Shown in pieces: positions 8,398-16,990 of a stretch of DNA of 64,000 nucleotides; the stretch's first letter is position 1, and the number at the start of each line of letters is the position of its first letter. Made by a program: the position numbers and the translations under genes. Where the stretch lies: positions 372,001 to 436,000 of the forward strand of contig NZ_JACHWN010000003.1 in NCBI RefSeq assembly GCF_014191375.1, read 5' to 3'. The notes under the pieces were generated by a model. The model saw only the letters and a list, made by a program, of their open reading frames with translations. It made no database searches and had not been told where the DNA came from. The stretch is from Mesorhizobium sp. RMAD-H1. GTDB lineage: Bacteria; Pseudomonadota; Alphaproteobacteria; Rhizobiales; Rhizobiaceae.

Positions 8398-9945
8398 ATG
8401 ACATCAACCTTGCCGGAGCCAGTGCAACATCGATCACCGGATGAAAGCTTTTGTCCACGGCAACGGCGCGTCTATGTATTGCTGGCGGCTATCGTTGCCT
8501 CATCGCTCGGCTTCATCGATGGTTCCATCCTTGCCATCGCCGTTCCCGCGATCCGCGGGGATCTTGGTGCATCGCTGCCGCAGGCGCAATGGATATCCAA
8601 CGCCTATGCGCTGACACTTTCGGCTTTGATCCTCACCGGCGGTGCGGCCGGTGACCGGTTCGGTCTGCGGCGCACCTTCATCGCCGGTATCGTGTTCTTC
8701 GTGGCCATGTCGCTGGTTTGCGCAGCCGCGCCGAATGCTTCCTTTCTCATTATCGCCCGCGGCCTGCAGGGCATCGGCGCAGCATTCATGATCCCCGGCA
8801 GCCTGGCGATCATCGCCAAGGCCTACCCGAAGGCCGAACGCGGCCGGGCCATCGGCATCTGGGCCGCATCCTCGGCGCTGACGACGGCGTTCGGCCCGAT
8901 CCTGGGCGGCTTTGTCCTTTCCACCTTCGGCGGCGATATCTGGCGGGCCATTTTCGCCGTCAACCTACCCCTGGGGATGCTGGCGATTATCCTGCTGCTG
9001 CGCGTCCCGAACGATAAGCCTTCGCGTCCGCGTCGTCTCGATCTCACCGGCGTGGTCCTGGCGACGATCGCGTTCGGCGGTCTCGCCTATGGCTTGTCAG
9101 CTGCTGGAGCGGGGGAGGACGGCAGCACGGCAGCGCTCGTGCTCCTGTCGATTATGGCGGGCGTGGCCGCGTTTGTTGTCTTTCTCATCTGGGAGATGCG
9201 TCAGCAGGAACCGATGGTCAAGCTTTCGCTTTTCCGCAACCGGGCGTTCTCCGGTGCAAACGTGGCGACGTTTTTCCTTTATTTCGCGCTATCGGGCGTC
9301 CTCTTCTATCTCCCCATGCTGTTGATTGCCGGGTGGGGCATGGACGAGGCCACGACAGGCTTTGTCTTCCTGCCGCTTTCGGTCGCGATCGCGATCTTCT
9401 CCGGACCGGTAGGAAGGTGGGCGGATGCAGCCGGACCCCGATTGCCGATCACCGCCGGGAGCCTGATGGTGGGCGCCGCCTTCGCCGGTTTGGCCGTTGC
9501 CACCGGCGCCGAGGTCCACCGGTTCTGGCAGGTCGTCTTTCCCCTGATGGTGCTGATGGGGCTCGGCATGGCGCTCGTCGTTTCGCCGCTTTCCACCGCG
9601 GTTATGACCTCGGTGGAAGACGAGGACACGGGAGCCGCCTCGGGCATCAACAATGCCGTTTCGCGCATTGCCGGCCTTATCGCGGTGGCTGCGCTCGGCA
9701 GCCTGGCTGCCTACCGCTATCAGTCGATCGCGGGCGGCGGTGAAGGGATGCCGGGTTTCGGCGAACCGTCCGGCGGACTTCCTCCTTCGCTTGAAGCTGT
9801 GCGAATGGCGGCCAGCGACGCCGCCTTCTCCTTGCTCGCCTGGACAGTCGCGGCACTGTGCCTCTTCGCGGCGGCAACGGCATGGGCGACGCAGACCGAC
9901 AGGCGCGGAAAGGAAAAGCAGAACCCTGCATCGCCGAAATTGTAG
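8398..9945 (+). CDS. MFS transporter, DHA2 (EmrB/QacA) drug-exporter type
   Basis: A 515-residue major facilitator with about 14 predicted membrane helices. The motif D-x-S-I-L in GFIDGSILAIAVPAI (TM1), the motif-A-like loop GDRFGLRRTF and motif C-like GPILGG match the DHA2 family of proton-coupled drug exporters. It is probably monocistronic. It has no obvious relation to the sugar operon before it or the dehydrogenase/TRAP operon after it, and the following gene is convergent. Substrate unknown. The ATG at 8398 is used; no strong ribosome site is seen. Confidence 0.87.
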   Translation: MTSTLPEPVQHRSPDESFCPRQRRVYVLLAAIVASSLGFIDGSILAIAVPAIRGDLGASLPQAQWISNAYALTLSALILTGGAAGDRFGLRRTFIAGIVFFVAMSLVCAAAPNASFLIIARGLQGIGAAFMIPGSLAIIAKAYPKAERGRAIGIWAASSALTTAFGPILGGFVLSTFGGDIWRAIFAVNLPLGMLAIILLLRVPNDKPSRPRRLDLTGVVLATIAFGGLAYGLSAAGAGEDGSTAALVLLSIMAGVAAFVVFLIWEMRQQEPMVKLSLFRNRAFSGANVATFFLYFALSGVLFYLPMLLIAGWGMDEATTGFVFLPLSVAIAIFSGPVGRWADAAGPRLPITAGSLMVGAAFAGLAVATGAEVHRFWQVVFPLMVLMGLGMALVVSPLSTAVMTSVEDEDTGAASGINNAVSRIAGLIAVAALGSLAAYRYQSIAGGGEGMPGFGEPSGGLPPSLEAVRMAASDAAFSLLAWTVAALCLFAAATAWATQTDRRGKEKQNPASPKL

Positions 9946-9996
9946 CGTCACCGGTCTTGAAGTTTTCACCGACACCACACCGCTCGCCAATGCGGC

Positions 9997-11034
9997 TTAC
10001 TCGCTCCCCATGCGCTCGAGATATGGCAGGTCCTCCGCCCTGAATTCCCGGGCAATGACATTGATGCGCGCGATTGCACGCTCGCGGGAGACGCGAAGAT
10101 GGCGCTCGAGCGCTTTGGCGGCCTCCTTCACCTTGCCGCTTTCGAGCCGCGCGACGATTTCCAGATGCTCGGGCAGAAAGGGCTCGGTCTCGAAAAGCCG
10201 AGGCGTCCACCTATAGAGAAAATGATGGGCGACCAGCAGCGACTGGTGAAGCGTGATCGCTTGCATGAGCGTGCCATTGCCGCAATAGCCGAGCAGCGCG
10301 ACATGCATCTCCTCTTCAAGGCTGTCGAGGACATCCCCTCCGATCTGGCGTGCATTGGCGATAGCGTTCTCGAGATGCTTTCGCATTCCCGCGAGGAAGC
10401 CGGGCGGCACATGTGGCGCCGCTTTCACCAGCGCCAACGGTTCCAGCACCCAGCGCAGTTCATAGAGTTCGCCCACATGGGCAGGTGTGAGCGCCGGCGC
10501 ATACCAGCGTGACCGGTCGTCCTTGCGGACCACGCCGCGCTGCTGCAGGCGGGCGACCACATCGCGGGCGACGGTGCGGCTGACGCCATAATGGCGGGCG
10601 AGCATCGCCTCGTTCACGCGCCAGCCGGCAAATGATATGCGGGCAACGATCTCGCCCTCCACCTCACCATAGATGCGCTCCCAGCTGGGCGAAGAGACAA
10701 GGCGCATGTCTCCGGCAATCGGGATCCTGGCCTTGCGCCCGGAAGGCCTGTTCGCCGGCATTCCGACGATATAGCCGCGGCCACTCGCTTTCGAGATCAG
10801 GCCGCTTCGCTCGAGCTCGACCAGCGCCTGGCGCGCCGGCGTCCGGCTGATGCCGAATTGTGCGGCGACATCCGATTCCTGCAGGCGCGTACCCTCCGGC
10901 AACGCGCCCTTTTCGATCTGCTCCGTCAGTATCCCGAACGCCCGCTGATAAAGACGGGGAACCGTGCCCGATGCTGCCGGGCCGATTTGCCATTTGTCGT
11001 GATCAGCCCGATTTGCCGGCACTGCTTTCTCCAT
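9997..11034 (-). CDS. GntR-family regulator with two winged-helix domains
   Basis: A 345-residue GntR protein, about 100 residues longer than usual. The first winged helix spans ~25-95 (QESDVAAQFGISRTPARQAL). A second GntR-like winged helix follows at ~120-185 (NEAMLARHYGVSRTVARDVV). The C-terminal ~190-345 is an all-helical FCD-like ligand-binding region. The start at 11034 is chosen because it begins just before the first HTH; the frame stays open upstream into the divergent gene. It diverges from the SDR/TRAP operon, and a perfect 22-bp palindrome lies between them, so it most likely represses that operon. Confidence 0.85.
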   Translation of the reverse strand: MEKAVPANRADHDKWQIGPAASGTVPRLYQRAFGILTEQIEKGALPEGTRLQESDVAAQFGISRTPARQALVELERSGLISKASGRGYIVGMPANRPSGRKARIPIAGDMRLVSSPSWERIYGEVEGEIVARISFAGWRVNEAMLARHYGVSRTVARDVVARLQQRGVVRKDDRSRWYAPALTPAHVGELYELRWVLEPLALVKAAPHVPPGFLAGMRKHLENAIANARQIGGDVLDSLEEEMHVALLGYCGNGTLMQAITLHQSLLVAHHFLYRWTPRLFETEPFLPEHLEIVARLESGKVKEAAKALERHLRVSRERAIARINVIAREFRAEDLPYLERMGSE

Positions 11035-11111
11035 CGTCTCAAGCGTTGATATAGCCGCCAGACGCGGGTTTCGACAATTCCGGTTGTTATAGCATCCAGT
11101 TTTGATTAGTG

Positions 11112-11133
11112 TACACAAAAGACGTTTTGTGTA
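11112..11133 (+). promoter_or_regulatory. Palindromic operator of the divergent GntR regulator
   Basis: TACACAAAA (11112-11120), four bases GACG, TTTTGTGTA (11125-11133): a perfect 9-bp inverted repeat. It lies 28 bp before the SDR start and 77 bp before the GntR start. The TGT/ACA content matches the usual GntR half-site style. It is the obvious operator candidate for both promoters. Confidence 0.65.
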
Positions 11134-11160
11134 TCGTCGATGTGGGAGGATCGGAGAACC

Positions 11161-11904
11161 ATGTCCGACCGGCTTTCGGACAAGCGGGCATTTGTGACCG
11201 GTGCGGGGCAGGGCATCGGGCGCGCCATCGCGGTCGCCTTCGCCAGGGAAGGGGCCGAGGTCATCGCGGCGAGCAGGACAGTCTCCAAAATGCAGGATCT
11301 TCCGGCCCTTTCGCCCGCTATTGTCCCCCTTGCCCTCGATGTAACGCATGCAGGGGCGGTCGAGCAGTCGATCGCCGATGCGGGCCGTATCGACATACTC
11401 GTCAACTGTGCGGGATGGGTCCACAACGGCACCGTTCTCGACTGCAGCGACACCGACTGGGCCAAAAGCCTTGATCTCAATGTGACCGCCGCCTTCCGGA
11501 CCATCCGCGCCACGCTGCCGCAAATGGTCGCCCGCGGCAGCGGCTCCATCGTCAATATAGCTTCCGTCGCTTCCAGCATCACCGGCGTACCGGGCCGTGC
11601 GGCCTATGGAGCGAGCAAGGCGGCCCTCATCGGCCTGACCAAGGCCGTCGCCCGCGATGCCATCGGGAGCGGCGTGCGCTGCAATGCACTCTGCCCCGGA
11701 ACCACGCACTCGCCATCCCTGGAGGAGCGGATCCAGGGGGCGGACGATCCCGAGGAGGCGCGCCGCCAGTTCATCGCCCGCCAGCCGATGGGCCGGCTTG
11801 GAACGGTGGGGGAGATGGCTGCCGCCGCGGTTTATCTCGCCAGCGAGGAATCCGCTTTCATGACCGGGCAGCTTCTCGTTGTAGATGGAGGACAGACATT
11901 GTGA
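11161..11904 (+). CDS. SDR oxidoreductase (2-keto-3-deoxy-L-fuconate dehydrogenase-like)
   Basis: A 247-residue classical short-chain dehydrogenase: cofactor motif TGAGQGIG (~13), NCAG (~84), catalytic Ser in NIASVAS and YGASK (~145). The C-terminal CPGTTHSPSLEERIQ stretch resembles 2-keto-3-deoxy-L-fuconate dehydrogenase / BDH2-like proteins, so an acidic hydroxy or keto substrate is plausible. The start at 11161 is downstream of GGGAGGATCGG. It is the first gene of an operon with an Ldh2-family dehydrogenase and a TRAP transporter, pointing to oxidation of an imported hydroxy-acid. Substrate inferred, not shown. Confidence 0.82.
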   Translation: MSDRLSDKRAFVTGAGQGIGRAIAVAFAREGAEVIAASRTVSKMQDLPALSPAIVPLALDVTHAGAVEQSIADAGRIDILVNCAGWVHNGTVLDCSDTDWAKSLDLNVTAAFRTIRATLPQMVARGSGSIVNIASVASSITGVPGRAAYGASKAALIGLTKAVARDAIGSGVRCNALCPGTTHSPSLEERIQGADDPEEARRQFIARQPMGRLGTVGEMAAAAVYLASEESAFMTGQLLVVDGGQTL

Positions 11905-12995
11905 ATACAACAGCCGCACATCATCCCACGTCGGTGACAGTCCCGATCGCGGCGCTCGACGATTTCTGCCGGGCCGTGCTGTCAGCGGCTGGCGCCGATC
12001 GGGCGACGTGCGATGCCGTCACCCGCGCGATGCTGCATGGTTCGCGGCTCGGCGTCGACAGCCATGGCGTGCGCCTGCTCCATCACTATGTGACCGTCAT
12101 CACCGGGGGGCGCGTCAACCCCCGCCCGCAGATGCAGCTTGCCTCGGCATTCGGCGCCGTCGCCTCCCTCGACGCCAGGGATGGCCATGGGGCGCTTGCT
12201 GCCTACCGCGCCATGGATCACGCCGTGGAACTGGCCGAACGTCTCGGCATCGGCGCCGTCGCGATCCGCAATTCCTCGCATTTCGGCCCGGCGGGCGCTT
12301 TCGCCGTGGCCGCCGCCGACAAGGGCTATATCGGCCTTGCCGTCTGCAATTCCGACAGCTTCGTGCGCCTGCATGACGGCGCACAGCGCTTTCACGGAAC
12401 CAACCCCATTGCCTGCGCCGTGCCCCTTGCCGAAAGCCGCCCCTGGCTTTTCGACATGGCGACCAGCGCCGTGCCCTATAATCGCGTTCAGCTCTACAAG
12501 AGCCTGGGATGGAAGCTGCCGGAGGGTGTTGCCTCAACAGCAAGCGGCGAGGATACGGAAGACCCGGGTGAGGCCGAGATGCTGGCGCCGCTCGGCGGCG
12601 TGTTCGGCTTCAAAGGCGCGGGCCTCGCCGGCCTGGTCGAGATCCTGAGCGCGGTGCTTACCGGCATGAAATTGAGTTTCGACATCGCGCCGATGGCCGG
12701 TCCCGATTTCAGCACGCCGCGCGGCCTTGGCGCTTTTGTCCTCGCCATCCGCCCCGACGCCTTTGTGGATATCGAGACGTTCGAGCAGGGCATGCGCCGC
12801 TATGTCGAGACATTGCGCAATTCACCCGCGCGGGCGGGCGCAAGGGTGCTTGCCCCCGGCGATCGCGAATGGGAGGAGGCCGACCGACGTGCGGCCGATG
12901 GCGTGCCGATCGACCCAGCGACGCAACAGGCCTTCCGGGAACTGGCCTCGCGGTTCGGCGTCGAGCTGCCGTTTGCCGGACGGAAGGCCGGGTAG
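11901..12995 (+). CDS. Ldh2/malate dehydrogenase-family oxidoreductase
   Basis: A 364-residue NAD(P)-dependent enzyme of the Ldh_2 (YlbC/YiaK/ComC) family, whose members oxidise 2-hydroxy-acids such as malate, ureidoglycolate or sulfolactate, or reduce diketo-acids. Family landmarks: SRLGVDSHGVRLL (~50), VAIRNSSHFGPAG (~120), HGTNPIA (~168) and GFKGAGLAGLVEILS (~237). Translation probably starts at GTG 11901, overlapping the SDR stop, which implies coupling. Its place between an SDR and a TRAP transporter suggests the two dehydrogenases act in sequence on the imported acid. Confidence 0.85.
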   Translation: MNTTAAHHPTSVTVPIAALDDFCRAVLSAAGADRATCDAVTRAMLHGSRLGVDSHGVRLLHHYVTVITGGRVNPRPQMQLASAFGAVASLDARDGHGALAAYRAMDHAVELAERLGIGAVAIRNSSHFGPAGAFAVAAADKGYIGLAVCNSDSFVRLHDGAQRFHGTNPIACAVPLAESRPWLFDMATSAVPYNRVQLYKSLGWKLPEGVASTASGEDTEDPGEAEMLAPLGGVFGFKGAGLAGLVEILSAVLTGMKLSFDIAPMAGPDFSTPRGLGAFVLAIRPDAFVDIETFEQGMRRYVETLRNSPARAGARVLAPGDREWEEADRRAADGVPIDPATQQAFRELASRFGVELPFAGRKAG

Positions 12996-13100
12996 CGGCT
13001 CGGCCGGCACCTTCCGCTATCGAGATGTGCGTTTCAGGACGCTGGGAGAGCGTCCGGGAGAATCGAGGGAGAGCTCGGGTAACGCGAAGAGGAGGAGAAA

Positions 13101-14090
13101 ATGAGAATGCATAAACGAAAGGCTGCGATCCTCGCCGCTTTGGGCACGGCCGTTCTCGCCTGCGGAATGGCTGAGGCGCAGGACAGTTACACACTGCGTT
13201 TCAACCACGTCCTTGGCCCCGGCGAGCCCTTCCATCAGGGCTTCATGAACTGGGCCAAGCGTGTCGAAGAGCGCACCAATGGCGGTCTCAAAATCGAGGT
13301 GTTCCACAGCGCCCAGCTGGGCGTCGAGGAGGACATCATCGAGCAGATCCGCCAGGGTGCCAATATCGGGCAGAACACCGATGCGGCCCGGCTCGGCAAT
13401 TACGTTCCCGGCATCGCCGTCGTCAACGGGCCCTATTTCGTCGAGTCGCTCCAGGAAGCCTTCGCGCTCGGCAAAGCACCCACCATGGTCGAATGGCAAA
13501 ACGAGCTTGCCGGGCAGCACGGCCTCAAGGTCGTCTGCTTCGATTGGGTGCAGGGGTTCAGAAATTTCTTCACCAATAAAGAGATCCGCAAGCCGGAAGA
13601 TCTGGCGGGACTGCGCATCCGCACACCGCCCGCACCGATCTGGCAGGAGTCGATCCGCGCGCTCGGCGCGGAGCCGGTGGCGATGAATTTCGGCGACATC
13701 TATCCCGGCCTGCAGCAGCAGGCGATCGACGGCGTTGAACTCGTTTATCCCAATATAACGGCGGCCAATCTGAACGAGGTGCTGAAGTTCGCCAATGAGA
13801 CGAAGCACATTCTCCTGGTCAATTTCCAGGTCGTGAGCTCGCAATGGTTCAACGGTCTGCCTGGGGAATACCAGACGGCACTGGTTGAGGAATGCAGCAA
13901 TGCCGGTCAGGAAACCTCGAAAGTGGTCGAGGCGGCGGAAGCCAAGGCCAAGGCAACCCTTCAGGAACGCGGCATGACCGTAGTCGGGGATGTCGATCTC
14001 CAGGCATTTCGCCAGGCCGGAGAGAGAGCCTATGAAACCCTCGGCCTGATCGAAGCCAGGAACAAGGTGCAAAAGGAAATCGGCAAATAA
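13101..14090 (+). CDS. TRAP transporter substrate-binding protein (DctP family)
   Basis: A 329-residue periplasmic DctP-type receptor with a Sec signal peptide (residues 1-26, cleavage after AEA). Typical DctP features are LRFNHVLGPGEPFHQG near the mature N-terminus, the segment AGLRIRTPP (~170) with the conserved Arg that binds a substrate carboxylate, and GDIYPGLQQQAIDGVE (~205). The ribosome site GAGGAGG lies just before 13101. It works with the DctQ and DctM proteins encoded next to import a carboxylate by sodium or proton gradient. Confidence 0.9.
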   Translation: MRMHKRKAAILAALGTAVLACGMAEAQDSYTLRFNHVLGPGEPFHQGFMNWAKRVEERTNGGLKIEVFHSAQLGVEEDIIEQIRQGANIGQNTDAARLGNYVPGIAVVNGPYFVESLQEAFALGKAPTMVEWQNELAGQHGLKVVCFDWVQGFRNFFTNKEIRKPEDLAGLRIRTPPAPIWQESIRALGAEPVAMNFGDIYPGLQQQAIDGVELVYPNITAANLNEVLKFANETKHILLVNFQVVSSQWFNGLPGEYQTALVEECSNAGQETSKVVEAAEAKAKATLQERGMTVVGDVDLQAFRQAGERAYETLGLIEARNKVQKEIGK

Positions 14091-14113
14091 CCCATTGCGG
14101 TGGAGGACCGCCC

Positions 14114-14608
14114 ATGCGCGCGCTTTATTCCTATCTGCTGAAGCTGGAGGCGGTCCTCGCCGGGATCTTCCTTGTTCTGATGGTCGTCCTGATCTTTGCC
14201 GGCGGCGTTGCCCGCCTCCTGCATCATCCGCTGAACTGGACGATCGATCTTGCAACCTGCTTCTTCGCCTGGGCGGCATTCCTCTGCGCCGACATCGCTT
14301 GGCGCAAGGAGGCGCTGATGTCGATCGACGTCATGGTCGCGCGCGCACCCGAGCGGCTGCAGCGGACCTTGCTTTACTGCAACTACATGATCATCTCCGC
14401 CTTCCTGATCTATGTCGTCTATGCCGGCGTCTGGCTGTCCTGGATCAGCCGTGCGCGCAGTTTCCAGGGGATCCCCGGGGTGAGCTATTCCTGGGTGACG
14501 ATGAGCATGCCCGTGGGAGCCACCCTTCTCTTGCTGACAACGGCCCTGAAAATACGCGCGGCGATGCGTGAGGACGGGTGGATGTCGCGGTCCGCAACGA
14601 CACGGTAG
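14114..14608 (+). CDS. TRAP transporter small permease (DctQ family)
   Basis: A 164-residue inner-membrane protein with four hydrophobic segments (about residues 15-35, 48-66, 92-112, 133-150), the usual size for a DctQ subunit. The motif LNWTIDLATCFFAWAAF matches the family region after TM1. It starts 23 bp after the DctP stop, behind GTGGAGG, and ends 4 bp before dctM. It bridges the receptor and the large permease. Confidence 0.88.
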   Translation: MRALYSYLLKLEAVLAGIFLVLMVVLIFAGGVARLLHHPLNWTIDLATCFFAWAAFLCADIAWRKEALMSIDVMVARAPERLQRTLLYCNYMIISAFLIYVVYAGVWLSWISRARSFQGIPGVSYSWVTMSMPVGATLLLLTTALKIRAAMREDGWMSRSATTR

Positions 14609-14612
14609 ACCC

Positions 14613-15896
14613 ATGCTGATTGTCACGCTCGCCTTCATCGTTCTCATTCTCATGGGCATGCCGGTCGCCTTCGCGATCGGCATTTCGGGAGCGCTGTTCT
14701 TCCTGCAGCATCCGGAATTGCCCTTCACGATCCCCGTCCAGGTGACGGTATCGCAGACGCAGAACTTCGCCCTTCTCGCCGTTCCGCTCTTCATCCTCGC
14801 CGGCAATTTCATGAACAAGTCGGGCATCACCGAACGCCTTCTCGATCTGGCCTCGGTTCTCACCGGTCGCATGAAAGGCGGGCTGGCGCAGATCTCGATC
14901 GCGCTTTCCGCGCTCATGGGCGGTGTCTCCGGTTCCGCCATCGCCGATGCAGCCATGCAGTCGCGCATGCTGGGCGACGAGATGATCAAACGCGGTTTCA
15001 CGAAAGGCTTTGCCGCCGGCGTCCTCTCCTTCGGCGCGGTGCTGACGCCGATCATCCCGCCGGGCATCGGGATGATCCTCTACGGCACGATCGGCCAGGT
15101 CTCCATCGGCCGGCTTTTCGCCGCCGGTTTCGTGCCGGCCATCATGCTCTGGATCGGACTGTCGCTTGCCGTCTGGCTCACCGCCAGGCGCCGCGGCTAC
15201 CAGCCGGAGCGGCAGACGAGGCCAACGGCCCACGAGTTCGCCAAAGCGTTCGGCGGCGGCATCTGGGCGCTGCTCTTCCCCGTCATCCTGCTGCTTGGCC
15301 TGAGGCTGGGCGTTTTCACGCCCTCCGAGATCGGGTCCTTCGCCGTTCTCTACGCCGTCTTCATCGGCTTCCTGATCTACCGCAAGATGAAGCGGAAAAG
15401 CTTTCTGGAGGCGCTCGAAGGAAGCCTCGCCGATATCGGCTCGGTCATGTTCCTGATCGCGCTGTCGGCGATCTTCAGCTACGGCATCGTGCTCGAGCGC
15501 GTGCCGGAGATCGTGTCGGGCTGGATTCTCGGCATCACCGACAATCTCTACGGCGTGAAGGTGCTCGTGGCGCTCTTCATCCTTGCAATCGGCTTCTTCA
15601 TCGATGCGACGGTGCTCATCATCATGCTGACGCCGATCTTCCTGCCGCTGGTGCGGCAGCTCGGCGGCGATCCCGTTCATTTCGGTCTCGTCTTCATCGT
15701 CGCCGCCACGATAGGCAACTTCACGCCGCCCGTCGGCGCGGCGATGTATGCCGTCTGCTCGATCCTGCGATGCCCGATCGGCGAATATACCAGGGAATCC
15801 ATGCCGCTCCTGGCGGCGGTGGTGATGGTCACGCTGCTGCTGGTCTTCGTTCCGCAGCTGGTGCTCGTCATGCCCAACATCATATTCGGGGGCTAA
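14613..15896 (+). CDS. TRAP transporter large permease (DctM family)
   Basis: A 427-residue DctM membrane protein, of normal family length, with about 12 helices. Family signatures include LAVPLFILAGNFMNKSG (~55), GGVSGSAIADAA (~108) and TPIIPPGIGM (~148). The ATG at 14613 follows the dctQ stop by 4 bp. Last gene of the SDR-Ldh2-TRAP operon; the neighbouring RiPP-like operon is convergent from the other side, 40 bp away. Confidence 0.9.
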   Translation: MLIVTLAFIVLILMGMPVAFAIGISGALFFLQHPELPFTIPVQVTVSQTQNFALLAVPLFILAGNFMNKSGITERLLDLASVLTGRMKGGLAQISIALSALMGGVSGSAIADAAMQSRMLGDEMIKRGFTKGFAAGVLSFGAVLTPIIPPGIGMILYGTIGQVSIGRLFAAGFVPAIMLWIGLSLAVWLTARRRGYQPERQTRPTAHEFAKAFGGGIWALLFPVILLLGLRLGVFTPSEIGSFAVLYAVFIGFLIYRKMKRKSFLEALEGSLADIGSVMFLIALSAIFSYGIVLERVPEIVSGWILGITDNLYGVKVLVALFILAIGFFIDATVLIIMLTPIFLPLVRQLGGDPVHFGLVFIVAATIGNFTPPVGAAMYAVCSILRCPIGEYTRESMPLLAAVVMVTLLLVFVPQLVLVMPNIIFGG

Positions 15897-15936
15897 AGCC
15901 CGTTCCGGAAGGCCCGGATGATCCAGAGGCAGGAGT

Positions 15937-16155
15937 TCAGTTGCGCAGCTTGAATTTGTCGCTGCTGTGCAACTCCTCGAGAATTCCGCTCACCGCCATG
16001 TCGAGACAATATTCGACGAAATTGGCGTTGAGGCCTTTTGCCGTACCTTGGGCAAAGGTGAGGAGCCGCGCCAAGGCCATCAGCTCCCTTAATTCTTCCT
16101 CGCTCCTGTTCGGAGCCAGTGTCTTTGATGGTTCCATTGTTTCTGCGATGTTCAT
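15937..16155 (-). CDS. Small unknown protein, last gene of the YcaO/TfuA operon
   Basis: A 72-residue protein that I do not recognise. It has an acidic, helical stretch (SEEELRELMALARLLTFAQ), no signal peptide, one Cys and no membrane helix. ATG 16155 is used; an upstream in-frame GTG at 16167 is possible. It lies about 120 bp after the tfuA stop on the same strand, with no other gene between, so it probably belongs to the same transcript. It could be an accessory factor, an immunity protein or a second precursor; nothing in the sequence decides. Confidence 0.6.
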   Translation of the reverse strand: MNIAETMEPSKTLAPNRSEEELRELMALARLLTFAQGTAKGLNANFVEYCLDMAVSGILEELHSSDKFKLRN

Positions 16156-16273
16156 GTCCCGTCCCACCTGAAGGAGAATGGTTGATCTGTTGCCCTAGAA
16201 CTAGCGCGAAGATCCTTTATGTGCGCGTGACATGAGCGTGACACAGCCTGGAAGATAGGTGTGCCGGCAGATA

Positions 16274-16990
16274 CTACCTTCGATATTCGGAGGCTGTTTT
16301 CCACATGCTGGTGGAATTAAAGGACCAGGTGGTGGGGAGAGGAGCCCGGATATCCTGCGTCGAGGCGATCCATTGCAGGAGTTCGAGCGCATCGAAGCGC
16401 TTCTGGTTGACCTCGCGGATGAGGAAGAGATCGAGGATTTCCGCCCTGCGCGCAGCGCCGGCCAGGGGGGCGCGATCGGTGACGGCCTGATAGGTCCTGT
16501 CCTTGAAGAATACCGACCGCGCCGCCCGTTCGAGCACTTCGGCCTCGTCGGTGCCGATGAGGTTCTCAGCACGCAGCTGCCTGAGCGTCGCCGCGACATT
16601 CACCATGGGTACAGACATGGAGAGATAGCGCAGCTCGCGCGGTGCGTGCAGTTGCGCCACGTCGGCATCGTCGAGGATTTCGCCTTGCTCATATTGGCGA
16701 TAGATGCTGCCGATGCCCTGCATGCCATAGGCCGAACATTCAGCCGCCCGCAGCGCGCCCATGCTGGCCGCACCGCAGACTTTCACGCCCTGCGACAGGG
16801 CATGAAGTATTTCCTTGTGCCAGACCGGCGCGACCTGTTCGAAATTGCCGTCGACGAGACCGATGACATTCGCCCCCTGACAGACGGCCTCAAGAATATC
16901 GCCCTGGCGGGCAGGGGGCCTGATGACGATGTCTTCGCCCACCGGGTCGGAGGCATCGGGGAGTGTCGGTCCGACGAACACGACTTTCAT
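16274..16990 (-). CDS. TfuA-like protein
   Basis: A 238-residue TfuA-like protein, the partner of YcaO in trifolitoxin-type and thioamide-type RiPP pathways. In thioamidation, TfuA is thought to help deliver sulfur or stimulate the YcaO. The core is unmistakable: RPPARQGDILEA, VIGLVDGNFEQVAPVWHKEI, GAASMGALRAAE and the acidic DDADVA motif (residues ~24-112). The start ATG overlaps the YcaO stop as ATGA, so the two are translationally coupled. The C-terminal ~100 residues are less conserved. Confidence 0.92.
   Translation of the reverse strand: MKVVFVGPTLPDASDPVGEDIVIRPPARQGDILEAVCQGANVIGLVDGNFEQVAPVWHKEILHALSQGVKVCGAASMGALRAAECSAYGMQGIGSIYRQYEQGEILDDADVAQLHAPRELRYLSMSVPMVNVAATLRQLRAENLIGTDEAEVLERAARSVFFKDRTYQAVTDRAPLAGAARRAEILDLFLIREVNQKRFDALELLQWIASTQDIRAPLPTTWSFNSTSMWKTASEYRR

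Noticed and set aside
8196-8444. 82-codon frame between the epimerase and the MFS gene
   Set aside because: Overlaps the stem-loop and the MFS start and has no recognisable features.
11035-11919. N-terminal extension of the GntR gene by 295 codons
   Set aside because: It runs through the operator and antisense to the SDR; the GntR fold starts after 11034.
14100-14112. Small GCGGT/ACCGC hairpin before dctQ
   Set aside because: Only 5 bp and built around the ribosome site; too weak to call a regulatory structure.
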